Shown piece after piece: positions 8,072 to 15,816 of a stretch of 58,087 nucleotides of DNA (positions are counted from its first letter, which is position 1; every line of letters begins with the position of its first letter). Made by a program: the position numbers and the translations under genes. Source of the stretch: Marinobacter sp. ELB17 (lineage in GTDB: Bacteria > Pseudomonadota > Gammaproteobacteria > Pseudomonadales > Oleiphilaceae); the NCBI RefSeq assembly GCF_000169375.1, contig NZ_AAXY01000025.1:1-58087 (forward strand), read 5' to 3'. The notes beneath the pieces are model-generated. The model was not told the DNA's origin. It did no database searches and saw only the letters and a list, made by a program, of their open reading frames with translations.

Positions 8072-9031
8072 CTAGCGTAATAGTGGCCCGGCCAGGCGCT
8101 GTTTCTGTGCCCGGACAGCTTCCGTCAGAAAGTCCATCAAGGCATGAATCCTCACTACGCCTCGCAGGTCCGGGTGCATCAGAAACCACAAGCCGTATTC
8201 CAGCTCGGGGATGGGATTTGTGAGCTGGATAATGTCCGGGTCTTCGTCCGCCAGATAACAGGGCAAGACGGCCAGCCCCATGCCAGAGCGAATAGCACTG
8301 AGTATGCTGACCAGAGTATCAACACGGTAGACACAGGCTGCCTTCAGCTCGTTATTGTCCATCCACTGATCCAAGGCTGAATCCTTTAGTCTTGGCCCCG
8401 CACCGATCCAAGGCTGGCTGACAAGCGTCTCGACGGAAGCCCCCGGTGTCAGACCAAAGCTTCGGTGTGCGTAGACGGCCTGGCCAATGGTGGTCAGCGG
8501 TCGGCCGATCAGATTTTCAGGGGGACGGTTGGATGGGCGAATGGCGACGTCCGCTTCCCTGCGTGTCAGGTTGAACAACTCGTTGGAGATGGCAACATCC
8601 AGCACGATGCTTGGATATTTACGCCGGAATTGCGTGAACAGAGGCGCCAGCAATCCCATCAACAGGGAGTCCGTTGTGGTCGCCCAGATTTCTCCACTGG
8701 GCTGCAGGTCGCGACCGGCGACTTTACGTTCGGCTGCCAACGCGGCCTCATCCATAATTCTGGCCGTGTCGGCGAGTTCTTCCCCTGCAAGAGTTGGCCG
8801 GTAACCGGTACGACTCCTCTCAAAGAGCGTAACGCCCAAGCGCTGTTCAATATCTCCCAACCGCCGGAAAATAGTCGCGTGACTTACACCCAGGGCGCGT
8901 GAGGCGCCAGATAGAGAGCCTGCGTTTACGATTGCAAGGATGATCTCAAAGTCATTCCATGCCAGAAGACTCCGTGTTTTCTGGGTAACGGTAGAGGACT
9001 GTTTGCTCGGCTTCCCTGTTTTTTTTTGCAA
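8072..9031 (-). CDS. LysR-family transcriptional regulator
   Basis: A 319-residue LysR regulator with an N-terminal helix-turn-helix (FEIILAIVNAGSLSGASRAL, then SHATIFRRLGDIEQRLG) and a complete effector-binding domain. The start is awkward. The in-frame start is TTG at 9031, directly in front of a run of A residues. An ATG at 9044 with better spacing is out of frame by one base across that A-run, so the true start may depend on slippage or the gene may carry a small indel. It converges with the truncated LysR gene, 12 bases apart. Its target is unknown. Confidence 0.8.
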   Translation of the reverse strand: MQKKTGKPSKQSSTVTQKTRSLLAWNDFEIILAIVNAGSLSGASRALGVSHATIFRRLGDIEQRLGVTLFERSRTGYRPTLAGEELADTARIMDEAALAAERKVAGRDLQPSGEIWATTTDSLLMGLLAPLFTQFRRKYPSIVLDVAISNELFNLTRREADVAIRPSNRPPENLIGRPLTTIGQAVYAHRSFGLTPGASVETLVSQPWIGAGPRLKDSALDQWMDNNELKAACVYRVDTLVSILSAIRSGMGLAVLPCYLADEDPDIIQLTNPIPELEYGLWFLMHPDLRGVVRIHALMDFLTEAVRAQKQRLAGPLLR

Positions 9032-9315
9032 AGTCTGTACTCATCTTTTTGGAATAGTTTGCATTTTAAAACAACAGTAGCATGTACCTGAACCCATGAG
9101 AAAACCAACGCTCCCGTTTCTAGGGGCGATGTTATGGAGATCAGAGGCATGATGATTTCAGAAGAGGTACTGTATTTTCAGAGTGGCGGCCCGGTTACTC
9201 ACCGGGAAGACGGCGAAGTGGCAGACAGGAGTGTCGACGACTCACTTGAGGGAACTATCCCGCTCAGATACCGGGATGGGGTGGGAGGTATTGATCTTGA
9301 GCAGGTGAGGCGGGA

Positions 9316-9585
9316 TCAGCTCCAGGCTCGGCGACAGGTCGTCCGGGCGATGATAAGACGCTTGAAAACGCTGCTGCGTCGGCGTTGAGAAGTCTTAGGC
9401 GCGAACGCGATAGAAAGCCGAATAGCCATTTCGGGACTAATACCAGCCCTGCCGTTCAGCACGGCGCTTAGAGTTTTTCGGCTTACCCCCAATGCTTCTG
9501 CGGCAACCGTTACAGACAGGCCAAGGGGTTCCAGACAAAGCTCTCGCAAGACTTCACCCGGGTAGGGTGGGTTGTGCATCAACAT
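9316..9585 (-). pseudogene. higA: HigA-type antitoxin with altered C-terminus
   Basis: Residues 1-66 are a clear HigA antitoxin: NPPYPGEVLRELCLEPLGLS, then the helix-turn-helix AAEALGVSRKTLSAVLNGRAG. After SIAFA the sequence turns into an Arg/Ser-rich tail with no likeness to the usual WLNxQxxYDLW ending. This suggests a frameshift or replacement of the 3' end. It lies directly downstream of a frameshifted higB, so the whole module appears dead. Without a toxin, any surviving protein could only act on DNA. Confidence 0.6.
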
Positions 9586-9595
9586 CGGCGGTACC

Positions 9596-9874
9596 TCAGT
9601 GGTAATCTTCGTAATTCACTATCTCGGCATCTCCGTCCTCAGACCGGAACGTCACTCGCCAGTTACCACTGACCGTCACTGACCAAATTCCGGTGCAATT
9701 CCCGAGAGCTCGTGCAGTCGAAGGCCTGGTAAGTCCATATCATTGACGTCTGACGCTGCATTTAGCCTACCGAGAATAAGCCGAAGCCTCTTTGCATGAG
9801 CGGCCTGAATCCCTGCCGGTGCTGCCAGACTTGAAGAATTTAGCCAAGCCCTTGTGTTTGAAGCTTCGAATCAT
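9596..9874 (-). pseudogene. higB: HigB-type toxin, frameshifted
   Basis: Reading leftward from ATG at 9874 gives MIRSFKHKGLAKFFKSGST, the start of a HigB/RelE mRNA interferase. A frameshift follows. The next frame gives AGIQAAHAKRLRLILGRLNA and LPGLRLHEL. A second shift leads to WSVTVSGNWRVTFRSEDG and ends NYEDYH at a TGA (9598-9596). All three pieces are in order and together span the usual 92-93 residues. The gene is whole in length but broken by two indels. It was not detectable as one ORF. Confidence 0.75.
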
Positions 9875-9920
9875 TCCTTGAATGTACCCTGCAACGTATC
9901 GGGTATCAAAACCACATAAC

Positions 9921-11747
9921 GAGGCTGTAGAAAAACCCTTCTCAGAGCCTAATCCGCAGCCACTCTGTTGTTTTTTTAAACCCTGCGATCAACTGCTGCA
10001 AGTTTGATCATTTGCTGGCAACACTACAGCATTATTGATATCCGGCGCTGAACACTCTACACATGGCCGTCTGTGACCTATATCTGGCCATATCCTAGCC
10101 CCGGTTTCATGCTGCTAACTGCCCATAATTCGCCAGCTTCTCAATATTATGCACCAGGCAATACAACTGCCACTGACCCTGCACTTTTTTCTTAGTTCGC
10201 AGGCTGATGCGATTCAGACGTTTGTTACTGCCAATGTTGCCGAACACGGGCTCAACCACGGACATGCGATGACCGTAAATCGCTTTGCCTTGTTGGCTAT
10301 CGACTCGGTGTTTCATCCAGTCGGTATACGTCGGGCCGCGCCTGAGTTCCAGAGTGTAAGAGACCTGTCTTCCTTTGCCTTTACGATGATCTGCTGAGCT
10401 GGGGTTTTGCATACATTGATGCTTTCGCGGGCAGTGGCGGCACTGCAATAATCGCCCTTGGAAGTGGGCTCTGGGTACGCCATTTTGGTCGGTTCGGGTG
10501 CCTTCGTGGCGCAGGGATTCTCCGGCGGGACAGATGCACGTCATCGTAACCGGGTCGAACTGGAATTCACTGGCCGGAATCACGTGTCTCCAACCGCTCT
10601 TCGATGGGGTTTGCGGGCGCTTACCATACTTTTCTTTCTGCTCGGCGAACTTGGGATCACGGCTGCGGAAGCGATTGTCCGGGATGTAACCGTTGATCTG
10701 GTGTTCATGCAGATACTGCATGTTCGCTTCGTTAGCGAAGCCGGTGTCAGCGGTCACGATCGCGCCGGTTTGATAGATGTTGTCGGCAATGCCGAGCTTT
10801 TTATAACGACGCTGAACCGTCTCCAACACCGGCTTTAACGTGTGATGTTCCTGGCCTTCACCGAAGGCTTGTGCATTGATGATGACCTGGTGTTTCTTGT
10901 CCACCGTCGCCACGCCGTTATAGCCCTGGATCGTGCCTTTGCTGGTGGTCATCTTGCCGCTTTCGTTATCGGTGATGTTGCTTTTCACTTCCTTGAGTCG
11001 TTTACCCTGGCCCAGCCTTGGGCTGTTCGTCTTCAGGAAACGGTCCACTTTTTTCATCGACTCATCCAGAGAGAGCACGGTTTTCGCCCTTCGAATATCT
11101 CGATCCAGTTCCGCTTCCGTCTCCGCCTCATCCCGTTCGTGATGCTCATGCAGGTGGTGGCGAATCAGTCGCTTCAGCTTGGCCCGCTTTTCGCTCAGCT
11201 CTTTAAAGGTGCCAGACCATTCCTTCGCCGCGTCTGATGACATTTTGCAGCCATCTATGGCGAACAGTTCGTTGCCCAAAAGACCCTGCTCATGACACAC
11301 CAACAGTATTTGCTCGAACAGTTCTTCAATCTCATCGGCGTGCTGGCTGACGAACTTAGCCAGGGTGGTGAAGTGCGGCACGGTATCGCAGGACAGCGCT
11401 TTAAAGAGGATGTTGGTCTCGCAGCACCACTGGATCTCGCGGCTGGAGGTGATGCCTTTGGAGTAAGCAAACAGAATGATCTTCAACAGAATGGCAGGAT
11501 CGTAGGCCAGTCGGCCGGTGTCGTCGTTGCGATATTTCGGGTGAAACACCGTCAGATCCAGCTTGTGTTCGATCAGGTAGTGAACCGCGTGCTCGAAGGT
11601 GCCGGACTGGAGTTATTCTGGTAGTTGATGACCACCATGGAATCTTGATCGTAGTTGTAGTGCTTGAAACGAGGCATACCGACGGCTCCCTGTCTGTTTT
11701 CTCAATACTACCAAAATCGGTCCGACTTGGGGTTTTTCTACAGCCTC
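9921..11747 (-). mobile_element. IS1182-family insertion sequence
   Basis: The element is bounded by inverted repeats GAGGCTGTAGAAAAACCC (9921-9938) and its exact reverse complement (11730-11747), 1827 bp in total. It contains one transposase gene of the IS1182 type, which is frameshifted. The right flank begins AACGCC, and rejoining the two flanks gives ATAACGCC, which reads GGCGTTAT on the other strand. The IS therefore landed at the edge of the hairpin behind the intact higA. No clear target duplication beyond AAC is visible. Confidence 0.85.
10107..11677 (-). pseudogene. IS1182-family transposase, frameshifted near the N-terminus
   Basis: The long frame (10107-11549, 480 residues) is an IS1182 DDE transposase. 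It has a DUF772-like N-terminal part (DPAILLKIILFAYSKGITSSREI), a catalytic region with IDGCKMSSDAA and ADTGFANEANMQYL, a Cys-rich segment (CRHCPRKHQC), and RMSVVEPVFGNIGSNK near the end. The real start is the ATG at 11677 (MPRFKHYNYDQDSMVVINYQ). A one-base shift near 11613 separates that from SGTFEHAVHYLIEHKLDLTV in the next frame. This copy probably makes no full transposase unless frameshifting occurs. Confidence 0.8.
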
Positions 11748-11753
11748 AACGCC

Positions 11754-11790
11754 GCCATTTGCGGAAACTGAAAGTTGTCCGCAACATGGC
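11754..11790 (-). repeat. hairpin behind higA, possible attC remnant
   Basis: GCCAT, TTGCGG and AACT on the left pair with AGTT, CCGCAA and ATGGC on the right, with one unpaired base, giving a strong imperfect hairpin. It follows the intact higA stop codon (11797-11795), and the sequence GGCGTTAT is formed if the IS1182 is removed. The position suits an attC, but no RYYYAAC partner is visible, so a terminator role is equally possible. Confidence 0.4.
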
Positions 11791-11794
11791 CTTA

Positions 11795-12085
11795 CTACAT
11801 GCCTGCCGCGACCAATGGTTCGATATGGTGACTCGGACGATTTGCTGACAGCTCATGTATGGACTGAAGATTGAGCCAAAATTCAGGTGTTGTACGTAGT
11901 GCCTCAGAAAGAAGCCATGCTGTTTCTGGCGTAACACCGCGCTTGCCACGAACAATTTCGTTGACACGCTGCACTGGAATACCGACATGGGTAGCGAGCG
12001 CTTTTTGCGTTAGCTCCAGAGGTTCCAGAAATTCTTTGAGCAAAATGACCCCTGGATGTGTTGCGATTCTATTGCTAGGAATCAT
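11795..12085 (-). CDS. higA: HigA-family antitoxin
   Basis: A 96-residue antitoxin with the HigA layout: IATHPGVILLKEFLEPLELT, a helix-turn-helix (QKALATHVGIPVQRVNEIVRGKRG), and the closing TPEFWLNLQSIHEL. It should bind and neutralise the HigB encoded 17 bases upstream and repress their shared promoter. The toxin-first gene order is the HigBA hallmark. The module is flanked by attC-like structures (11754-11790 and 12443-12497), so it behaves as a stabilising integron cassette. Confidence 0.92.
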   Translation of the reverse strand: MIPSNRIATHPGVILLKEFLEPLELTQKALATHVGIPVQRVNEIVRGKRGVTPETAWLLSEALRTTPEFWLNLQSIHELSANRPSHHIEPLVAAGM

Positions 12086-12102
12086 GTGGTACCTCCAAAG
12101 TG

Positions 12103-12393
12103 TTAATGATAGTCCACGACTTGGACATCAGTTGCGCTATTCTCGGTCCAGCGAAAAATAATGCGCCACTGGGCGTTAATACGAATGCTATAGAATCCCT
12201 TGAGTTCACCCCGTAATGGCTCGAGCCTGTTGCCCGGAGGGGAACGAAGGTCATCAAGCGCCTGCGCAGCATTCAGAACATCGAGCTTGTATAGCGAGAG
12301 TTCATGTATCTGGCCTGGGAGCTTTCTGGCATAGCGGCTAGATATACCGTTAAAGAGGTCAGAGGTACCTCGGTCGCCGAACGATGTGATCAT
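12103..12393 (-). CDS. higB: HigB-family toxin (RelE superfamily mRNA interferase)
   Basis: A 96-residue RelE-superfamily toxin expected to cleave mRNA at the ribosome. Recognisable blocks are LNAAQALDDLRSPPGNRLEPL, GFYSIRINAQWRIIFRW and the C-terminal VQVVDYH. It is intact, unlike the broken higB at 9596-9874, and its sequence differs clearly from that copy, so the two were acquired separately. Translation probably starts about 50 bases inside the cassette after the attC R' core. Confidence 0.92.
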   Translation of the reverse strand: MITSFGDRGTSDLFNGISSRYARKLPGQIHELSLYKLDVLNAAQALDDLRSPPGNRLEPLRGELKGFYSIRINAQWRIIFRWTENSATDVQVVDYH

Positions 12394-12442
12394 ATACCGA
12401 GATTAACGGATTCACGGTATTCATGCAACGCCTAAAAGGGGC

Positions 12443-12497
12443 ATGTAACGCTTTGCGCCTGACCCCGACAGGGGCGCACTGGCGCAACTTGTTAAGT
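12443..12497 (-). other. attC-like recombination site
   Basis: Plus-strand cores ATGTAAC (12443-12449) and GTTAAGT (12491-12497) enclose a stem made of TTGCGCC (12453-12459) and GGCGCAA (12481-12487), with an inner GACCCC/GGGG pairing. Folding joins TAAC to GTTA as in true attC sites. It separates higBA from the 81-aa gene. Confidence 0.65.
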
Positions 12498-12502
12498 GGC
12501 CT

Positions 12503-12748
12503 CTAGCTGACATTTGGAAACCAAATACCACGTTCAGTGCATACGCCCATGTTTGGAATAACGTGGTCTCGATCGAGGGTTTGCACGTCGATGTTCTCTA
12601 TATAGTCATTCAGCACAGGTTTTAGGCTCATGATATAGCTGTTTGAATGAATTAGCTCCAGGGCCTCATCACTCGACACGGCCGTAACACCTATTCCGCG
12701 GCACTCTACCGCAGTGAACCAATATCGAATCAAGTGTGGACTTCTCAT
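12503..12748 (-). CDS. hypothetical 81-residue cassette protein
   Basis: A small soluble protein with no family I can name. It is mildly acidic, lacks transmembrane segments, and contains the stretches FTAVECRGIGVTAVSSDEALEL and TERGIWFPNVS at the end. Its start lies only a few bases after one attC-like site and its stop a few bases before another. This is the tight packing of integron cassettes and the main reason to believe the gene is real. Confidence 0.6.
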   Translation of the reverse strand: MRSPHLIRYWFTAVECRGIGVTAVSSDEALELIHSNSYIMSLKPVLNDYIENIDVQTLDRDHVIPNMGVCTERGIWFPNVS

Positions 12749-12752
12749 GGCC

Positions 12753-12856
12753 TCTTAACGCCTAGCACAACGGCGTAGTAATGTTGGCGACTTTGCTGCG
12801 TGTTTTTGCGGCAAAGGTGCCAATATTACGGAGTCCGTTGGTGCTACTTGTTAGCA
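12753..12856 (-). other. attC site
   Basis: The best attC in the window, 104 bp. The cores are TCTTAAC (12753-12759) and GTTAGCA (12850-12856). TAGCACAACGG (12763-12773) pairs with CCGTTGGTGCTA (12835-12846) except for one extra G, matching the extrahelical base that orients attC recombination. A second long stem joins GTAATGTTGGCGACTTTGC with GCAAAGGTGCCAATATTAC. The brnA stop codon lies inside the site. Confidence 0.8.
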
Positions 12857-13086
12857 TTTTTTTGATGTGCCACATACTCATCCAGTAACTCACGAATCAT
12901 TTTTTGATACTGCATGTGGTTAGTTTTGGCGGCCTGCTTAAAATATGCAACACTCTCGGAACTTAATGAAATAGTTACTTTAGTATTTTCACTTTTTAAT
13001 TTCAGCTCTTCAGGTGAAGGTAAGAAGTCAGCAACAAGTCTTACTTCACCAATTGGCTCATCAGTGTATTGAATTTGCTTGTTCAT
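12844..13086 (-). CDS. brnA: BrnA-like antitoxin (ribbon-helix-helix)
   Basis: An 80-residue antitoxin starting at the Met at 13086 (MNKQIQYTDEPIGEV). The C-terminal half (KVTISLSSESVAYFKQAAKT, then YQKMIRELLDEYV) is the BrnA/CopG-type DNA-binding fold. It overlaps the end of the toxin gene upstream. Its last codons (Ala-Asn-Lys-stop) are formed by the attC core GCTAAC. It should bind the toxin and autoregulate the pair. Confidence 0.85.
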   Translation of the reverse strand: MNKQIQYTDEPIGEVRLVADFLPSPEELKLKSENTKVTISLSSESVAYFKQAAKTNHMQYQKMIRELLDEYVAHQKNANK

Positions 13087-13354
13087 ATAATTTTCTCCCT
13101 TTTCTCCAGTAACCAGCACCAATAATTCTGATCTGGTTATTTCGATAAGTAAAACGAACAGTTAAGATGCCTGAATTTTCTTGATTTAAACCAAAACAAA
13201 AATAACGTTTTTCATCTTGGCTATGTACAACATCTTCGGCAATAACACGTCGATCATCTTTGAATGCATGTTGAGCATCGTAAAACGATACGCCATGCTT
13301 TTCTTGATTTTCGAGGTTTTTCGCCTCATCCCACTCAAAGTTTGATTTATTCAT
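13061..13354 (-). CDS. brnT: BrnT-like toxin
   Basis: A BrnT-family ribonuclease toxin, 97 residues when started at the Met at 13354 (MNKSNFEWDEAKNLENQEKHG). The FEWDEAKN start, the VSFYDAQHAF segment and RIIGAGYWRKGRKLYE near the end are diagnostic. The ORF can be opened further upstream to 13390, but the added residues do not belong to the family. It is the first gene of a brnTA cassette. The leader from the attC core at 13409 is about 55 bases long. Confidence 0.87.
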   Translation of the reverse strand: MNKSNFEWDEAKNLENQEKHGVSFYDAQHAFKDDRRVIAEDVVHSQDEKRYFCFGLNQENSGILTVRFTYRNNQIRIIGAGYWRKGRKLYEQANSIH

Positions 13355-13408
13355 AGGGAAATTATAACGGTAGTATGGGCATATAGCCATACTCGGTTTG
13401 TATTTTTA

Positions 13409-13467
13409 TGCTAACACCTAAGCATTTAATGGTCGTGCGCAGCATGACCTTTAAATGTCTGTTGGAC
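13409..13467 (-). other. attC-like site at the tnpA-distal end of the IS91-like unit
   Basis: TGCTAAC (13409-13415) and GTTGGAC (13461-13467) lie 59 bp apart around the stem CATTTAATGGTC / GACCTTTAAATG. It closely matches the site at 5752-5810. It is both the start of the brnTA cassette and the point where similarity between the two IS91-like copies ends. Confidence 0.65.
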
Positions 13468-13726
13468 TAAGCCGCCAACGCCGCCGCTATCGAACGATGC
13501 TTAAGGATAAAGTAATTTGAAGGCCGGACCGAAACGGTACATCTGGGGCCCTGTACGAAGCAATGTCGGCGGGTTTTGGTCTCATTCGATCCTTCATGAG
13601 GCGGTTCCTTGTTGTGATTTCCCTCAGATTACCTCTCAGATACCCCTTTTTCCAGCGTTGGCCCGCAGAAATGCCCAGTTCCTTTAGAACGGCTGTTTTC
13701 CAAGCACCGAACCAGGCGGAGATGGG

Positions 13727-14848
13727 TTAGCCCGTTGGGATCACCGCTGGTCTAAATCGTGGAATCTGGCGAATCATGCGAACCACACCGCTGTCACAGA
13801 GTAGGCACGGCCAGCATCGCTGAGACGCCGGGCTCTCCAGTGTCGCTTCTGGTTTGGGTGGCTGCGATAAGCAGTGCCGGATAACCGCCAGTTTGCGGCG
13901 TCGAGTGCAGTTGCTCAGGTAGCCAAAATGGCGAATTCGCATAAAGCCCTTCGGCAGGATATGCATCAGGAACCGCCGCACGAACTCCTGGCCATCCAGC
14001 CATTGGGTCTTCAATCGGGAATGATCCCGATAGTCCTTATAGCGGAAGGCGATACGGTCATCCTCCATCGTCAACAAACGCCCATTACTGATGGCGATTC
14101 GGTGAGTGTAGCGAGCCAGATAATCCACCACGCTCTCGGCCTGGTTCAGGCAGTGTCGGGTGTAAACCACCCACTCGTGTTGCATCAGGCCGTCGAGCAC
14201 ACCATCAATCTCACCGTTGCGGGTCACCCGGTGCAGTTCGCCTGCGTTCACCGCCGCCCTCAGCAACGACACCATGCGCCCTCGAAAACGCCGGGATAAG
14301 GCCCGTACCGGGAACAGATAGTGGCTTTTGGCTTTGCGCCAATCACCGGTGCCGGTCAACACTCCGCCGGGGATCAGGCAATGCACGTGCACATGTCGGC
14401 TCAGGTTCTGTCCCCAGGTGTGGAGCACCGCTGTCATACCCAGTTCGCCGCCGAGATGCCGGGTGTTGCGCCCAAACTGGTTAAGCGTGTCCCAGACTGC
14501 GGCGAACAGACAGCGATAGATCACGTCGGGATGGAGCTGAACCCAGCCGTTCAAGGTGTGAGGTAGCGTAAACACCAGATGGAAGTAAGGCACCGGCAGT
14601 AACAGGGAGCGCTGACGTGCGCTCCATTGTTCAGTGGCATGGCCCTGGCATTGCGGACAATGGCGATCCCGGCAACCGTAATAACAGACGGAGCGGGCCT
14701 GGCAATGATCACAACGCATGTCCATACCGCCCATGCGGGCGGTTCGGCAGTCCGTTAGGCGGGCGCAGACTTTACGACGGTGACTGTCCAGTGTCTGACC
14801 CGGGAGAAATCGCGCCAATAGGCTTTGAACGCTCAGTGTGCCCGCCAT
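13727..14848 (-). CDS. IS91-family transposase
   Basis: A 373-residue rolling-circle transposase of the IS91 family. It has an N-terminal zinc-binding region (CDHCQARSVCYYGCRDRHCPQC), the metal-binding HUH-type motif in SRHVHVHCLIPGG, and the paired tyrosines in YLARYTHR (Y-x3-Y) that attack single-stranded DNA. The start is taken as the ATG at 14848, which overlaps the recombinase stop as ATGA, although a GTG one codon upstream is possible. It appears full length and intact. Confidence 0.9.
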   Translation of the reverse strand: MAGTLSVQSLLARFLPGQTLDSHRRKVCARLTDCRTARMGGMDMRCDHCQARSVCYYGCRDRHCPQCQGHATEQWSARQRSLLLPVPYFHLVFTLPHTLNGWVQLHPDVIYRCLFAAVWDTLNQFGRNTRHLGGELGMTAVLHTWGQNLSRHVHVHCLIPGGVLTGTGDWRKAKSHYLFPVRALSRRFRGRMVSLLRAAVNAGELHRVTRNGEIDGVLDGLMQHEWVVYTRHCLNQAESVVDYLARYTHRIAISNGRLLTMEDDRIAFRYKDYRDHSRLKTQWLDGQEFVRRFLMHILPKGFMRIRHFGYLSNCTRRRKLAVIRHCLSQPPKPEATLESPASQRCWPCLLCDSGVVRMIRQIPRFRPAVIPTG

Positions 14849-15699
14849 CACGCACCTCCGAGACTTGCGATCAGGTCTGCGGGACCCCCGTTTTGGGGTG
14901 TGACACCTGGCAACCAGTGCAGATACCGTTGAGTGCTGCGCAAATCGCTGTGCCCCAAGAGCCGTTGCAGCTCATGAATGGGCAACCCCCGCTCCAGCTG
15001 GTGCGTGGCGTAGGCATGGCGCAAGGCGTGAATGCCACCGCATTTTTCAATGCCACTGGTGGTCTTGGCGGTGTGGTAGACCTTCTGAGGCGTGGTGATA
15101 TGAAGGTGTCTGTCCGGCAGTAAATCGCTGGAAAATAACCAGAGCATGGGATGGCGAATCTGCCAATAGCGACGGAGCGCCTGGAGTACTCCGGGAGCCA
15201 GGGGCACCATCCGGTCTTTGGCGCCCTTGCCTTGTTCAATCCGCAGCAGATGGCGTTCACCATCAATGTCTTTCACTTTCAACGCGACCGCTTCGCTGAC
15301 GCGCAAACCGCATCCATAGGTGACGGATAACAGGGCTTGATGCTTGGGGTTAAGAACAGCGGCCAGAAGGCGCGTGACTTCCTGGCGTGTCAGTAATTCT
15401 GGAATGCGCTGAGGTCGCTTGGGCAGCACCAACGTTACATCGAAGTGCGCCCAATGCAGCACCTTCAGATACAGAAACCGAATGCCATGGAGGTAAACAC
15501 GGCAGCTGGCCGGTGACAGGGAACGCTCCTGCACCAGATAGTTGAAAAAGACGTGTAAGTCTTCCACCTTCAACTGATCGGGCGAGCGCCGATAATAACG
15601 GGCCAGCGCGGTGACTACATAGAGATAGCTGTGCTGGGTGCGGGGGGAAAAGCCATGTTGGCACATGGCCTGGATCATGGTCTGACGTAGCGGTGTCAT
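14848..15699 (-). CDS. tyrosine recombinase associated with IS91-like element
   Basis: A 283-residue phage-type integrase with a core-binding SAM-like domain (MTPLRQTMIQAMCQHGFSPR) and catalytic domain. The catalytic Arg lies in TYGCGLRVSEAVALKVKD, the H-x-x-R in IHALRHAYATHQLE, a His in LLGHSDLRSTQRYLH, and Tyr in RYLH. It lacks the extra helix that marks integron IntI proteins, so it is not an integron integrase. The start at 15699 has AGGAG eight bases upstream. Recombinases in this position accompany many IS91-like elements; their role is unclear. Confidence 0.88.
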   Translation of the reverse strand: MTPLRQTMIQAMCQHGFSPRTQHSYLYVVTALARYYRRSPDQLKVEDLHVFFNYLVQERSLSPASCRVYLHGIRFLYLKVLHWAHFDVTLVLPKRPQRIPELLTRQEVTRLLAAVLNPKHQALLSVTYGCGLRVSEAVALKVKDIDGERHLLRIEQGKGAKDRMVPLAPGVLQALRRYWQIRHPMLWLFSSDLLPDRHLHITTPQKVYHTAKTTSGIEKCGGIHALRHAYATHQLERGLPIHELQRLLGHSDLRSTQRYLHWLPGVTPQNGGPADLIASLGGA

Positions 15700-15816
15700 G
15701 ACAGTCACTCCTCTTCTGAATAGCCCACTCGGGCTACTCAAAAGTATCCGTCAAGACACCCAATCTCGCAGGAAATGATCGGGCGTAGTCGCTACCGCGA
15801 AGCGGTTTAGTTCAAC

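Larger units (their letters stand above)
13416..15809 (-). mobile_element. IS91-like unit with tyrosine recombinase
   Basis: A two-gene element, recombinase then transposase with overlapping ATGA, reading leftward. It has about 260 bp of non-coding sequence beyond tnpA and an attC-like hairpin at that end. The other end has the palindrome ACCGCGAAGCGGT (15794-15806), then three bases, then GTTC (15810-15813). A hairpin next to a GTTC target is the signature of the replication-origin end of IS91-type rolling-circle elements. The shortened copy at 5759-6343 has the same geometry. Non-coding sequence between 13416 and 13726 holds no gene. Confidence 0.8.

Noticed and set aside
9134..9388. 84-codon rightward ORF
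   Set aside because: It overlaps the broken higA on the other strand, is rich in Arg with no recognisable motif, and has no clear promoter or RBS. The interval 9032-9315 otherwise shows nothing I can name.
5752..13467. CRISPR array
   Set aside because: The repeated hairpins are few, widely and unevenly spaced, and separated by genes; no cas genes are present.
14848..15699. Tyrosine recombinase as the integron integrase IntI
   Set aside because: It lacks the IntI-specific extra helix region between the two catalytic boxes, overlaps an IS91 transposase gene as ATGA, and is oriented with the cassettes instead of divergent from them.
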